Source: Oscillospiraceae bacterium (GTDB lineage Bacteria; Bacillota; Clostridia; Oscillospirales; Acutalibacteraceae). From it: a stretch of 64,000 nt of DNA. The translations under genes and the position numbers were made by a program. The notes beneath the pieces were generated by a model. That model ran no database searches and was not told where the DNA came from. It worked only from the letters and a program-made list of their open reading frames with translations. Positions 34,329 through 42,301 of the stretch are shown one piece after another (position 1 is the stretch's first letter; every line of letters begins with the position of its first letter). The stretch spans positions 149,019 through 213,018 of the forward strand of contig SVOS01000003.1 in NCBI GenBank assembly GCA_015066245.1, given 5' to 3'.

Positions 34329-35930
34329 ATGGGTAATAAATTTAAAAACTATTTCAACTATTTTGTCAATTTAATATGTCCTGCTTTTATTTTCGGTTCA
34401 ATTACAGGTGTGCTGACTGCTTTGGTAATTACTGCTTACAAGCTATGTGCAGGCTTTGTAATCGGATATTCAGAAAGCGGATATAATTTTCTGCGTTCTA
34501 ACCCATACTGGATTGCTTTGGTTATTCTTGCTTTTATGGGAATTTCTATCTTTGTTGCATACCTGTATAAATTGATGCCGGACCTAAAAGGTGGCGGTAT
34601 TCCCACATCTATCGGGCTTATCCGCGGAACACTTTATGCAAAGTGGTTTCTTAATATAATTGGTGTTTTCTTTTTGTCTTTGCTTTCCTTTTTTATCGGA
34701 GTGCCTCTTGGTAACGAAGGACCTTCTGTACAGATGGGTACATTAATCGGCAGAGGCAGTGTATCTCCGTTAATGCGAAACCATAGAGCATGGAACCGTT
34801 ATTCTATGACGGGTGGTGCTTGTGCAGGTTTCTCAGTAGCTACGGGTGCTCCTGTTTCAGGTATCGTATTTGCTCTTGAAGAAGCTCACCAGAGCTTTTC
34901 TCCAATGATTATGATAGTTGCTTCAGCTTCTGTTATGTCTGCTCATATTACTACTGAGATACTGACACTCTTTTTCTCTATCAATACTCGTCTTTTTCAT
35001 CATTATGAGTTGCCTGATTTCAGAATCCGTGACATCTGGATACCTTTAGTTGTTGGTTTGATTGTCGGAATCCTGGCAGTAGTGATTCTTAAATACTATA
35101 AACTTATCAGCAAATTAATTAATAAGAAATTATCCTTTATTAAGCCTAAATATAAAATATTTACTGTACTTATTCTGACCCTTGCAGCAGGTTTGTGTTC
35201 TTATTCTTTTGTATCAACAGGTCATCACCTCATTGACGAATTGTTGCTTAATTCTCCGTCATTCTGGATGCTTGTTGCCATACTGATAATCAGGACAACT
35301 CTTACATTTTCTGCAAATTCCTGCGGTATAACAGGCGGTTTGTTCCTGCCTATTATGGCATTGGGTGCCACTGTGTCTGCCATAGCAGGAAAAGGACTTG
35401 TGCTTCTTGGAGTTAGTGAAGAATACTATACACTCGTTGTAATTCTCGGTATTACCGCTTGTATATCCGGCATGATGAAAACTCCGTTTACTGCTATTGT
35501 TTTTGCGATAGAAGCCTTATCTTGCAGCAACTATATTCTTCCTGTTATTGCGGTTGCTTGTATCTCTTTTGTGGTTACCGAGATGTTTGATGCAAAGTCT
35601 ATTACAGATTTAGCCCTTGAGAGCACTGTTCATAACCTCTATCATGGCAAAAAACAAGAAGTTTATGATACCTTTGTCAAGGTAAGTCCATCTTCTTTTG
35701 CGGTAGGAAAGCAAATCAGAGATATTTTGTGGCCGAAAAACTTATTTGTTCTATCGGTGAAAAGTTATGAAAATGAAGCAGAGGTAGATGTACACGGAGG
35801 TAAACAACTTAAAGCAGGTGACATTCTCCACGTGAGATATTCCACCTATGACGAGAATTCAACTAAAGAAGAACTTATATCAATTGTTGGCAAGCAGGAT
35901 TATGACGAGCATATTGATAGCGTGATATAA
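34329..35930 (+). CDS. clcA: ClC-family H+/Cl- exchanger with C-terminal RCK_C domain
   Basis: 533 residues. ClC signatures: GGGIPTSIGLIRG (88-100, ion-binding loop), GNEGPSVQMG (128-137, Glu130 is the gating glutamate), GGACAGFSVATGAPVSGIVFALEE (in part) and SCGITGGLFLPIMALGA. About 10-11 membrane helices, then a cytosolic TrkA-C/RCK_C-like domain (about 450-530: VGKQIRDILWPKNLFVLSV). It probably exchanges chloride or fluoride for protons; chloride is the default reading. AAGGAAG precedes the ATG. A shared terminator follows. Confidence 0.93.
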   Translation: MGNKFKNYFNYFVNLICPAFIFGSITGVLTALVITAYKLCAGFVIGYSESGYNFLRSNPYWIALVILAFMGISIFVAYLYKLMPDLKGGGIPTSIGLIRGTLYAKWFLNIIGVFFLSLLSFFIGVPLGNEGPSVQMGTLIGRGSVSPLMRNHRAWNRYSMTGGACAGFSVATGAPVSGIVFALEEAHQSFSPMIMIVASASVMSAHITTEILTLFFSINTRLFHHYELPDFRIRDIWIPLVVGLIVGILAVVILKYYKLISKLINKKLSFIKPKYKIFTVLILTLAAGLCSYSFVSTGHHLIDELLLNSPSFWMLVAILIIRTTLTFSANSCGITGGLFLPIMALGATVSAIAGKGLVLLGVSEEYYTLVVILGITACISGMMKTPFTAIVFAIEALSCSNYILPVIAVACISFVVTEMFDAKSITDLALESTVHNLYHGKKQEVYDTFVKVSPSSFAVGKQIRDILWPKNLFVLSVKSYENEAEVDVHGGKQLKAGDILHVRYSTYDENSTKEELISIVGKQDYDEHIDSVI

Positions 35931-35935
35931 AAAAT

Positions 35936-35972
35936 AATCACCTGAGTATTGATGTTACTCAGGTGATTTTCT
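35936..35972. terminator. Bidirectional terminator between clcA and the FAD-protein operon
   Basis: A perfect 13-bp stem AATCACCTGAGTA / TACTCAGGTGATT with a seven-base loop, followed by TTCTTATTTT on the plus strand and A/T-rich on the minus strand. Confidence 0.85.
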
Positions 35973-37546
35973 TATTTTGTAAGTATCATTTCTGCACACT
36001 TGATACCGTCAACTGCAGCAGATACAATACCGCCTGCATAGCCTGCACCTTCTCCGCAGGGATATAATCCTTGAATGTTGAGGGCTTCAAGCCTTTCGTT
36101 TCTTACTATTCTGACGGGAGACGAGCTTCTTGTCTCAGCACCCGTAAGTATAGCATCCTCTGCACTGAATGCCTTTAGTTTTTTAGAAAATGCAGTTAAT
36201 CCCTCTTTCAGACCATTGCTGATAAATTCAGGAAACAGCTTTTCAAGCTTTGTCAAGGTGTATCCGGGCTTAATAGTAGGGTTGACAGAGCCGATTTTGT
36301 TGTTGCTGATACCAAGAAAGCTTCCCACAGTTTCTATAGGAGCACAGTAATCGCTACCACCAAGCTCAAAGGCATTCTTCTCCAAATCACGTTGCATTTG
36401 GATTCCTGCAAGGGGAGAGTCACTCTCAAAATCCTCGGGATATATACTGACAAGAACTGCAGAGTTTGAATTTTCTCCATCTCTTTTGCTGTAGCTCATA
36501 CCGTTGGTGCAAAGCATTCCTTCCTCGCTGGAAGCGTTAACAACGTGGCCACCGGGACACATACAAAACGTATATACACCTCTGCCGCTTGAATCTTTAA
36601 CATTCAGCTTGTAATCAGCTGTTGGTAGCCTTGATGCGAAATTTCCATATTGGCTTCTGTTGATATCACTGGCCTTGTGTTCAACTCTCACGCCCATTGA
36701 AAATGGTTTTTGCTGAAGAATAAGCCCTTTATTCAAGAGCATTTCAAAGGTATCTCTTGCACTGTGACCGATGGCAAGCACCGCGATATCTGTGCTTATT
36801 GTTTCTGTCGTGCCGTTCATAATTGTATTTACACCCTTGATTTTTCCATCCTTAATATATATATCGGTGACTGTGGTTTCAAATAAAAATTCACCGCCGA
36901 GACGGATTATCTCGTTACGCATATTTTTGATTACATTCTTAAGTATATCGGTGCCGATATGGGGTTTTGCATTATATAAAATTTCTTCCTGAGCTCCGAA
37001 TTTTACAAAAGTCTCAAGAACGTGTGTTGCTCTGCTGTCATTTGTACCGGTATTAAGCTTTCCGTCAGAAAATGTACCTGCTCCGCCTTCTCCAAACTGG
37101 ATGTTTGATTCGGTATTGAGTCTTGCTGATTTAAAGAAAAGCTCAATATCCTCTGTTCTGCTGTCTACATCTTTTCCACGTTCTATAACAATAGGTTTTG
37201 TACCGTTTATAGCAAGGATATAAGCCGCAAACAGTCCTGCGGGACCGCTACCAACAACGACAGGACGGGTTTTGAGCTCTTTTGTTGCTGTAAATTCGTA
37301 ACGATATGGCGTATAGAGCTCAGTGTTGCTGAATTTGTTGATAATTCTTTGTTCATCGGTTCTGAGGGTAGCAGTAACGGTGGCATTATAAAAAATATTA
37401 TCTTTTTTTCTTGCATCTATGCTTGCCTTGTAAAGCTTAATGCTCTCGATTTGCTGTTCTTTTAATTTGAGATTCTTACATAAAGCAAAGAGTATATCTT
37501 CATATTTAAAGTTTACAGGCAGTTTTAAATTCTTAACTTTAATCAT
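35972..37546 (-). CDS. FAD-dependent protein (COG2509-type dehydrogenase)
   Basis: 524 residues from the ATG that overlaps the upstream stop (ATGA). The N-terminal ~75 residues form a small alpha/beta domain typical of this family; then VVVGSGPAGLFAAYILA (FAD dinucleotide-binding) and ERGKDVDSRTEDIELFF, NIQFGEGGAGTFSDGKLNT, CMCPGGHVVNASS and the C-terminal GLYPCGEGAGYAGGIVSAAVDG FAD-closing motif. The substrate is unknown. It is translationally coupled to the HI0933-like flavoprotein. COG2509 proteins are widespread but uncharacterised. Confidence 0.88.
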   Translation of the reverse strand: MIKVKNLKLPVNFKYEDILFALCKNLKLKEQQIESIKLYKASIDARKKDNIFYNATVTATLRTDEQRIINKFSNTELYTPYRYEFTATKELKTRPVVVGSGPAGLFAAYILAINGTKPIVIERGKDVDSRTEDIELFFKSARLNTESNIQFGEGGAGTFSDGKLNTGTNDSRATHVLETFVKFGAQEEILYNAKPHIGTDILKNVIKNMRNEIIRLGGEFLFETTVTDIYIKDGKIKGVNTIMNGTTETISTDIAVLAIGHSARDTFEMLLNKGLILQQKPFSMGVRVEHKASDINRSQYGNFASRLPTADYKLNVKDSSGRGVYTFCMCPGGHVVNASSEEGMLCTNGMSYSKRDGENSNSAVLVSIYPEDFESDSPLAGIQMQRDLEKNAFELGGSDYCAPIETVGSFLGISNNKIGSVNPTIKPGYTLTKLEKLFPEFISNGLKEGLTAFSKKLKAFSAEDAILTGAETRSSSPVRIVRNERLEALNIQGLYPCGEGAGYAGGIVSAAVDGIKCAEMILTK

Positions 37547-38760
37547 AAGCTTAACGTCGCCAAATATCCCGTTGCAAAAGCAAATTGAAGGTTGTAACCT
37601 CCACAATCGCCGTTACAATCGAGGGCTTCTCCAATAATATATAGACCTTTAACTATCTTGCTTTCCATTGTATCTGGGTTTACCTCTAAACCCGATACCC
37701 CTCCTTTGGTAACTTGTGCGTTGCCAAAGTCAGAAGGTCCGATTACTTCAAAATCGAAGTTGTTGATAACTTTTGCCAGTGTTTTGATTTCGCGTTCAGA
37801 AATCTCTTCAACCTTTTTGTTTAGGTTTATTCCTGTTGCTTTCATAAGTGCTTGAGCTATCCGTTTGTGAAATATTCCCGTCATCAGGTTTTCAGCCTCA
37901 AGTGTAGCGAATACTCTGCGGTTATTAAGTAAAACACTGACGATTTCGTTATATTCATTTTCAGGCATCATTTTGACTCTGAGGGTGTATTTTTGTTTGC
38001 TTTCTATGTATTGTGAAAGATTGAAAACACAAATTCCTGATAAAGCATTCTCCGTAAATTGAATTTCACCAATTTCGTTGCTGATGGTTTTTCCGTTTTC
38101 TAAAAGCAAAACTTCTCCCTGTACTCTGATACCTTTGAGTGATTTAAGATAATCGGATTTTACCATAATTGGACAAAGAGAGGGTGAGGGGGTGATGATT
38201 TTGTGACCCAGTTTTTTCAGAATTTCATATCCCGATTTGTCACCGCCTGCTTTTGGTGCTGCCGCACCGCCGGTTGCAAAGATTACTCTTTGGGCAGTAA
38301 AGCTTGATTTGTCGGTTGAAATAGCAAAAGAGTTGCTTCTCTTTTCGATTTTTTCAACCTTATTATCACAGAAAAAGCTTACGTTATCTTTTTCGCAGTT
38401 GAACCTCAGTACATCCAGCACGGAGCTTGCCTGGTTGGATTTCGGGTATACTCTGCCAAAATCATCAGCTCTCGTAACAAGCCCCATCTCAAGGAATAAA
38501 TCCAGAATCTTTTGAGGGGGACAAATATCAAGAATTGTTTTTATATAGGGTGAAAAGCTTCCGTGATAGTCAGATACGCTTGTATATATGTTTGTCAGGT
38601 TGCATCTTCCGTTACCTGTTACAAGAAGCTTTTTGCCGACTCTGGGATTCTTTTCAATAACTGTAAATCTGAGTTCTTTATGCATTTTTGCAGCAAGAGC
38701 TGTGAAGAAAAGTCCACCTGCACCGCCGCCGATTACTGCGATATCAAAATGTTCAGCCAT
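37543..38760 (-). CDS. HI0933/BaiN-family FAD-dependent oxidoreductase
   Basis: 405 residues. FAD-binding AVIGGGAGGLFFTALAAK at the N-terminus, then EKNPRVGKKLLVTGNGRCNLTN, the hallmark of the HI0933 family, VIFATGGAAAPKAGGDKSGYEI and the C-terminal GLYIIGEALDCNGDCGGYNLQFAFATG (in part). Some gut relatives (BaiN) reduce bile-acid intermediates, but most members are uncharacterised; without other bai genes here no bile-acid role is claimed. TAGGTGTTATA precedes the ATG. It overlaps neighbours on both sides (4 and 8 bases). Confidence 0.9.
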   Translation of the reverse strand: MAEHFDIAVIGGGAGGLFFTALAAKMHKELRFTVIEKNPRVGKKLLVTGNGRCNLTNIYTSVSDYHGSFSPYIKTILDICPPQKILDLFLEMGLVTRADDFGRVYPKSNQASSVLDVLRFNCEKDNVSFFCDNKVEKIEKRSNSFAISTDKSSFTAQRVIFATGGAAAPKAGGDKSGYEILKKLGHKIITPSPSLCPIMVKSDYLKSLKGIRVQGEVLLLENGKTISNEIGEIQFTENALSGICVFNLSQYIESKQKYTLRVKMMPENEYNEIVSVLLNNRRVFATLEAENLMTGIFHKRIAQALMKATGINLNKKVEEISEREIKTLAKVINNFDFEVIGPSDFGNAQVTKGGVSGLEVNPDTMESKIVKGLYIIGEALDCNGDCGGYNLQFAFATGYLATLSL

Positions 38761-39361
38761 TATAACACCTAAAAAATATGGTAATATTAAAATTGTCCCA
38801 ATTTATCAGAATCCACGGGATTCCGTAAGTAATGAAAGACATAATTGCCAATGCAAGAACAACGCCTAACAGAATACTGATTACAGAATCCTTAAGATTA
38901 AGCTTTAAAAGTACAGCAATAAGAGCACCTGTCCACGCACCTGTACCGGGAAGAGGAATGCCAACAAATAGCAGAAGTCCCCATCTCTTGTATTTTGTAA
39001 CTTTTTCAGATTTGCTCATTGCTTTGTTTTCTATTTTTGTAACCAGTTTGCCTAAGCGCTTTGTCTTCTTTAAGAGGTTGAAAATCTTTTCGATAAATAA
39101 AAAGATAAAGGGAATAGGCAGAAGATTTCCAACAACACTGATAATTGCAGCAAGCCAGTAATCCACACCCAGTAAACTTGCAGCAATCATACCGCCACGG
39201 CATTCAAGAATAGGGAAAAGAGAAATTATGAAAACTATAAGCTCAGAAGGTATACCGCCAAGCATACCAACTATGCTGTTAACTAAAGATTCTGTAAGTC
39301 CTGCGTTTTCGTCTGCAGTAGCACTTGCAGCAATAGCCAAGGTTTTTAATCTGCTAAACAT
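38753..39361 (-). CDS. COG2426-type small multidrug export-like membrane protein
   Basis: 202 residues from the second Met, which has GAGGTGTTAT at the same spacing used by the downstream gene. There are four to five membrane helices; FPILECRGGMIAASLLGVD, GNLLPIPFIFLFIEKIF and GIPLPGTGAWTGALIAVLL are the conserved blocks of the 'putative small multi-drug export protein' family (PF06695), related to the DedA-like fold. No transport substrate is established. It is the first gene of the minus-strand operon running to 35972. Confidence 0.85.
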   Translation of the reverse strand: MFSRLKTLAIAASATADENAGLTESLVNSIVGMLGGIPSELIVFIISLFPILECRGGMIAASLLGVDYWLAAIISVVGNLLPIPFIFLFIEKIFNLLKKTKRLGKLVTKIENKAMSKSEKVTKYKRWGLLLFVGIPLPGTGAWTGALIAVLLKLNLKDSVISILLGVVLALAIMSFITYGIPWILINWDNFNITIFFRCYNG

Positions 39362-39395
39362 ATAACACCTCATAGATGAAAAATATATCTTAAAT

Positions 39396-39424
39396 ATTAT
39401 ATAATAATTCTTTTCTTTTTACAA
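39396..39424 (-). promoter_or_regulatory. Promoter of the COG2426-flavoprotein operon
   Basis: Minus strand: TTGTAA, a 17-base spacer, perfect TATAAT, about 35 bases upstream of the start codon. Confidence 0.72.
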
Positions 39425-39432
39425 CATTAAAA

Positions 39433-39461
39433 TTGACATCTTTGACTAAAATAGATAAAAT
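39433..39461 (+). promoter_or_regulatory. Promoter of the vanZ-like/MATE operon
   Basis: Perfect TTGACA, a 17-base spacer and TAAAAT, back to back with the divergent promoter; 21 bases before the chosen ATG. Confidence 0.78.
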
Positions 39462-39482
39462 ATACTTAAAATGGGTGATTAT

Positions 39483-39959
39483 ATGAAATTTGACAAAAAG
39501 ACATTGTTTTTTAGAGTGCTTACAACGGTATGTACTGTGCTGCTTATAGCGTTTATCTTTTATAATTCAATAAAACCTGCAAAAGAATCATCAGAGTCTT
39601 CCGGCAGAGTGCTTGCTTTACTCAATAACATATTTGAGTTTTTGGGGATAGGTCCTGTATTAAACCAGAACATAGTTCGTACTTTGGCACATTTTGGTGA
39701 GTTCGGATTGTTAGGTGTTCTTTCATCCCTTAGTTTTCAAAGCTTTCTCAGACACAAGAGAAAAAATATGATTTTTTCTGTGATTACTGTAGCTTCTGTA
39801 GCGTTGATTGATGAGTGTATTCAGTTGTTTTCTGACGGCAGAGCCTTTCAGATTGAAGATATGTTTATTGATATCAGCGGTGGAGTTATTGGTGCACTAT
39901 TAGTATTTATGGTTTTATGCCTTGTTGATGTAAGCAGAAAAAGGAGGTTCAAAAATGAG
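39483..39959 (+). CDS. VanZ-family membrane protein
   Basis: About 158 residues from the ATG after GGGTGATTAT; the frame is open to 39471 and the stop lies at the start of the MATE gene (frame ends 39962). Four membrane helices; IFYNSIKPAKESSESSG, RTLAHFGEFGLLGVLSS and IDECIQLFSDGRAFQIEDMFIDISGG match VanZ-like proteins. VanZ gives low-level teicoplanin resistance in enterococci, but most homologues have no known drug role. No van genes are nearby. It overlaps the MATE gene. Confidence 0.87.
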
Positions 39960-41373
39960 TAGTTCTTCAAGTAAAAACACCGAAAGAATGGGATCTGCCC
40001 CTGTTTTAGGTCTTATATTTAAAATGAGTCTGCCGGCTATGTTTTCTATGTTGATTCAGGCGTTATATAATGTTGTTGACAGTATGTTCTTAGGAGCGTA
40101 TGGTGGAAACTCGGATGCACTAACGGCGGTATCCCTTGCTTATCCTATGCAGTTGTTGCTTGTTGCATTTGCAGTGGGTACAGGTGTTGGTGTCAACTCT
40201 GTTATTGCAAGACGTCTGGGTGAAGGACGACGTAAAGACGCAGAATACGCTGCTACTCATGGTGTTTTGTTAGCTGTTGTTACATGGGCTTTCTTTGCTC
40301 TGATCGGAATATTCTTCTCAGCCCCTTTTATGAAACTTTTAAATAGTGGCAGCGAACAGATTGTTACATACGGAACCGAGTATCTTACTATTGCTCTTGT
40401 ATTCTCTTTAGGCTCGTTTGTTCAGGTTATGCTTGAAAAATCCATTCAGGCAACAGGTAATATGTTGTTGCCTATGGTTTCGCATATAATTGGTGCAGTT
40501 ACTAATATTGTTCTGGACTGGTTGCTTATTTTCGGAGTAGGATTTTTCCCCGAATTAGGAGTCAGAGGTGCTGCAGTTGCTACAGTTGCAGGTCAGTGGA
40601 TAGCGATGTTCTTCTTGATTTTTGTTCTTCTAAAGAAAAATACAGGTATTAAAATATCCTTCAAAGGTTTTAAACTTAAGATGGAGGTAATCAAAGACAT
40701 CTATAAAGTCGGACTTTCGGGCATTGTTATGCAGGCGGTAGGCTCTCTTACGGTAGCACTTATAAACATAATCATAAAAACCTCTGGGGCTTATGGTGCT
40801 GATGTTTCTACTGCCGCACAAACAGTGTACGGAGTTTATTATAAAATCCAAAGTTTTGTATTTATGCCCGTCTTCGGACTTAACCAGGGTATATCTCCGA
40901 TTATGGGCTATAACTATGGCGCAAAGATTAAAGTGCGTCTGATGAAAACCCTTAAGTATGCCGTTATTATTGCCGCAATAATTATGCTTTGCGGTACTAT
41001 TGTTTTCCATACAGTGCCCGAGTTACTTCTTAACCTTTTTGGTCTTGAGCCTGATTATATTGATATCGGTATTGTTGCATTAAGACGAATCAGCCTTTGT
41101 TTCTTGCCTGCATCTATTGGTGTGGTTTTCACTGCTTTGTTCCAATCTGTAGGTAAAGGTGTCAGAAGTCTTCTTATGTCTTTGCTCAGACAAGTTATTA
41201 TGATTCTGCCGCTGGCATTCATCTTTTCGCGTATAGAAATCAATCTTATGTGGTTTGCATTTCCTATAGCTGAGTTTGTTGCACTTGTTGTTGCGATTGT
41301 ATTCTTTATTGAGCTTAATAAAAAGGATTTTTCAAAATTAGGCAATAGTGAGGATTTGTCCGCATATAAATAA
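39955..41373 (+). CDS. MATE-family multidrug/Na+ efflux transporter
   Basis: 472 residues with 12 predicted membrane helices in two homologous halves. Conserved MATE features: SLPAMFSMLIQALYNVVDSMFLG near the N-terminus (in part), GTGVGVNSVIARRLGEGRR, QATGNMLLPM, GLNQGISPIMGYNYGAK in the second half. It likely exports cationic compounds using a Na+ or H+ gradient; substrates are not predictable. AAAAGGAGG precedes the ATG, which overlaps the VanZ-like gene by 8 bases. Confidence 0.93.
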   Translation: MSSSSSKNTERMGSAPVLGLIFKMSLPAMFSMLIQALYNVVDSMFLGAYGGNSDALTAVSLAYPMQLLLVAFAVGTGVGVNSVIARRLGEGRRKDAEYAATHGVLLAVVTWAFFALIGIFFSAPFMKLLNSGSEQIVTYGTEYLTIALVFSLGSFVQVMLEKSIQATGNMLLPMVSHIIGAVTNIVLDWLLIFGVGFFPELGVRGAAVATVAGQWIAMFFLIFVLLKKNTGIKISFKGFKLKMEVIKDIYKVGLSGIVMQAVGSLTVALINIIIKTSGAYGADVSTAAQTVYGVYYKIQSFVFMPVFGLNQGISPIMGYNYGAKIKVRLMKTLKYAVIIAAIIMLCGTIVFHTVPELLLNLFGLEPDYIDIGIVALRRISLCFLPASIGVVFTALFQSVGKGVRSLLMSLLRQVIMILPLAFIFSRIEINLMWFAFPIAEFVALVVAIVFFIELNKKDFSKLGNSEDLSAYK

Positions 41374-41385
41374 GCGGGTGATTTC

Positions 41386-41715
41386 ATGGAAAATTCAAGT
41401 CTTCAAGAGCCAATAAACGATAATCAGTGGCAGGCGTTGTCTGCACCTGTCTTTAAAGAAACCGAGGAAACTGAAAAGATAGAATCTCACGCAGAAAAGA
41501 AAAGACACAGGCATCCTGTGCTTACTTTTCAGATTGTTGCGGTTTTATGCGTATTGTTATTTTTGTTTACGCTTAAATTTCTTAGCATCGACGTGTTTGA
41601 TATTGTTATGAACAAATATAGCGAATTGATGTCTGAATCCTTGATCTACAGCGGTAATTCAGATAACCGGAATCTTGTGTTAAGCACTGCGACAACCGAT
41701 GAAGTTTCAGATTAA
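41386..41715 (+). CDS. Single-pass membrane protein, SpoIVFA-like by position
   Basis: 109 residues: a charged cytosolic N-terminus (about 1-44, HAEKKRHRHPV just before the membrane), one membrane helix (about 45-66, LTFQIVAVLCVLLFLFTLKFL) and a ~40-residue outer tail. No family is recognised from sequence. It lies directly before an M50 protease (overlap 17 bases), as SpoIVFA does before SpoIVFB, and the genes after it are the radical-SAM pair that commonly follows spoIVFAB in Clostridia. It lacks the LytM/M23 domain of Bacillus SpoIVFA. Role as protease partner is inference. Confidence 0.55.
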   Translation: MENSSLQEPINDNQWQALSAPVFKETEETEKIESHAEKKRHRHPVLTFQIVAVLCVLLFLFTLKFLSIDVFDIVMNKYSELMSESLIYSGNSDNRNLVLSTATTDEVSD

Positions 41716-42301
41716 TAAAATCAGATTTTGTGTTTCTTTTCCTGCAGTTGCATTTTTTGCTCTGGCACTTGTATTTGACCACGGGGGTAACTTGTTGTGG
41801 TGCCTGATATCCTCTGTGTTTCATGAGTTAGGGCATATTCTTGCTATGCATATTTTTAAAGTAAAAATCAAATGTGTTTCTGTAAATCTTGGAGATATTA
41901 AAATCATTTCTGATTGCAGCAGATTAAGTATGAGAGAAGATATTATAGTATCTTTATCGGGAGTTGGACTTAATCTTATTTTATGTGTTGTTTTTGGTTT
42001 GCTTAAACTTCTTCTTAACTCTGATGTCTTTTTACAATTACTCAGAGTTAATTTATGCATAGGAGTTTTCAATGCTTTACCCGTACGGTATCTTGATGGC
42101 GGTCAGATACTGAGCATTATACTTAGTAAGCAATGTTCTTATAAAACAACAGAAAGAATATTAAATCTTGTTTCAATAGTTTTTTTGGTACCTATTGCAG
42201 TTTTAGGATTGCTATTTGTATTACAGGCAGAGTTTAATTTTTCCCTGTTATTTGCAGTTCTGTATTTAGTCTATACAATAATTTCAAAGGAGTTATCATA
42301 A
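41699..42301 (+). CDS. M50 site-2 protease, SpoIVFB-like
   Basis: 200 residues, about five to six membrane helices. Zinc motif HELGH (42-46) and the second metal/loop motif NALPVRYLDGGQIL (125-138, Asp133) define an active-looking intramembrane metalloprotease. It is shorter than Bacillus SpoIVFB (288) and lacks the C-terminal CBS domain. Known family role: cleaving pro-sigma-K in the mother cell. BofA and SpoIVB homologues occur elsewhere in the window, supporting that reading. It ends 1 base into the next ATG. Confidence 0.82.
   Translation: MKFQINKIRFCVSFPAVAFFALALVFDHGGNLLWCLISSVFHELGHILAMHIFKVKIKCVSVNLGDIKIISDCSRLSMREDIIVSLSGVGLNLILCVVFGLLKLLLNSDVFLQLLRVNLCIGVFNALPVRYLDGGQILSIILSKQCSYKTTERILNLVSIVFLVPIAVLGLLFVLQAEFNFSLLFAVLYLVYTIISKELS

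Noticed and set aside
37543..38760. Bile-acid reductase BaiN assignment
   Set aside because: The HI0933 family is broad, and no bai genes are near, so only the family is called.
39483..39959. Glycopeptide resistance role for the VanZ-like protein
   Set aside because: VanZ-domain proteins are common in Clostridia without resistance; no vanA/H/X/R/S genes are present.
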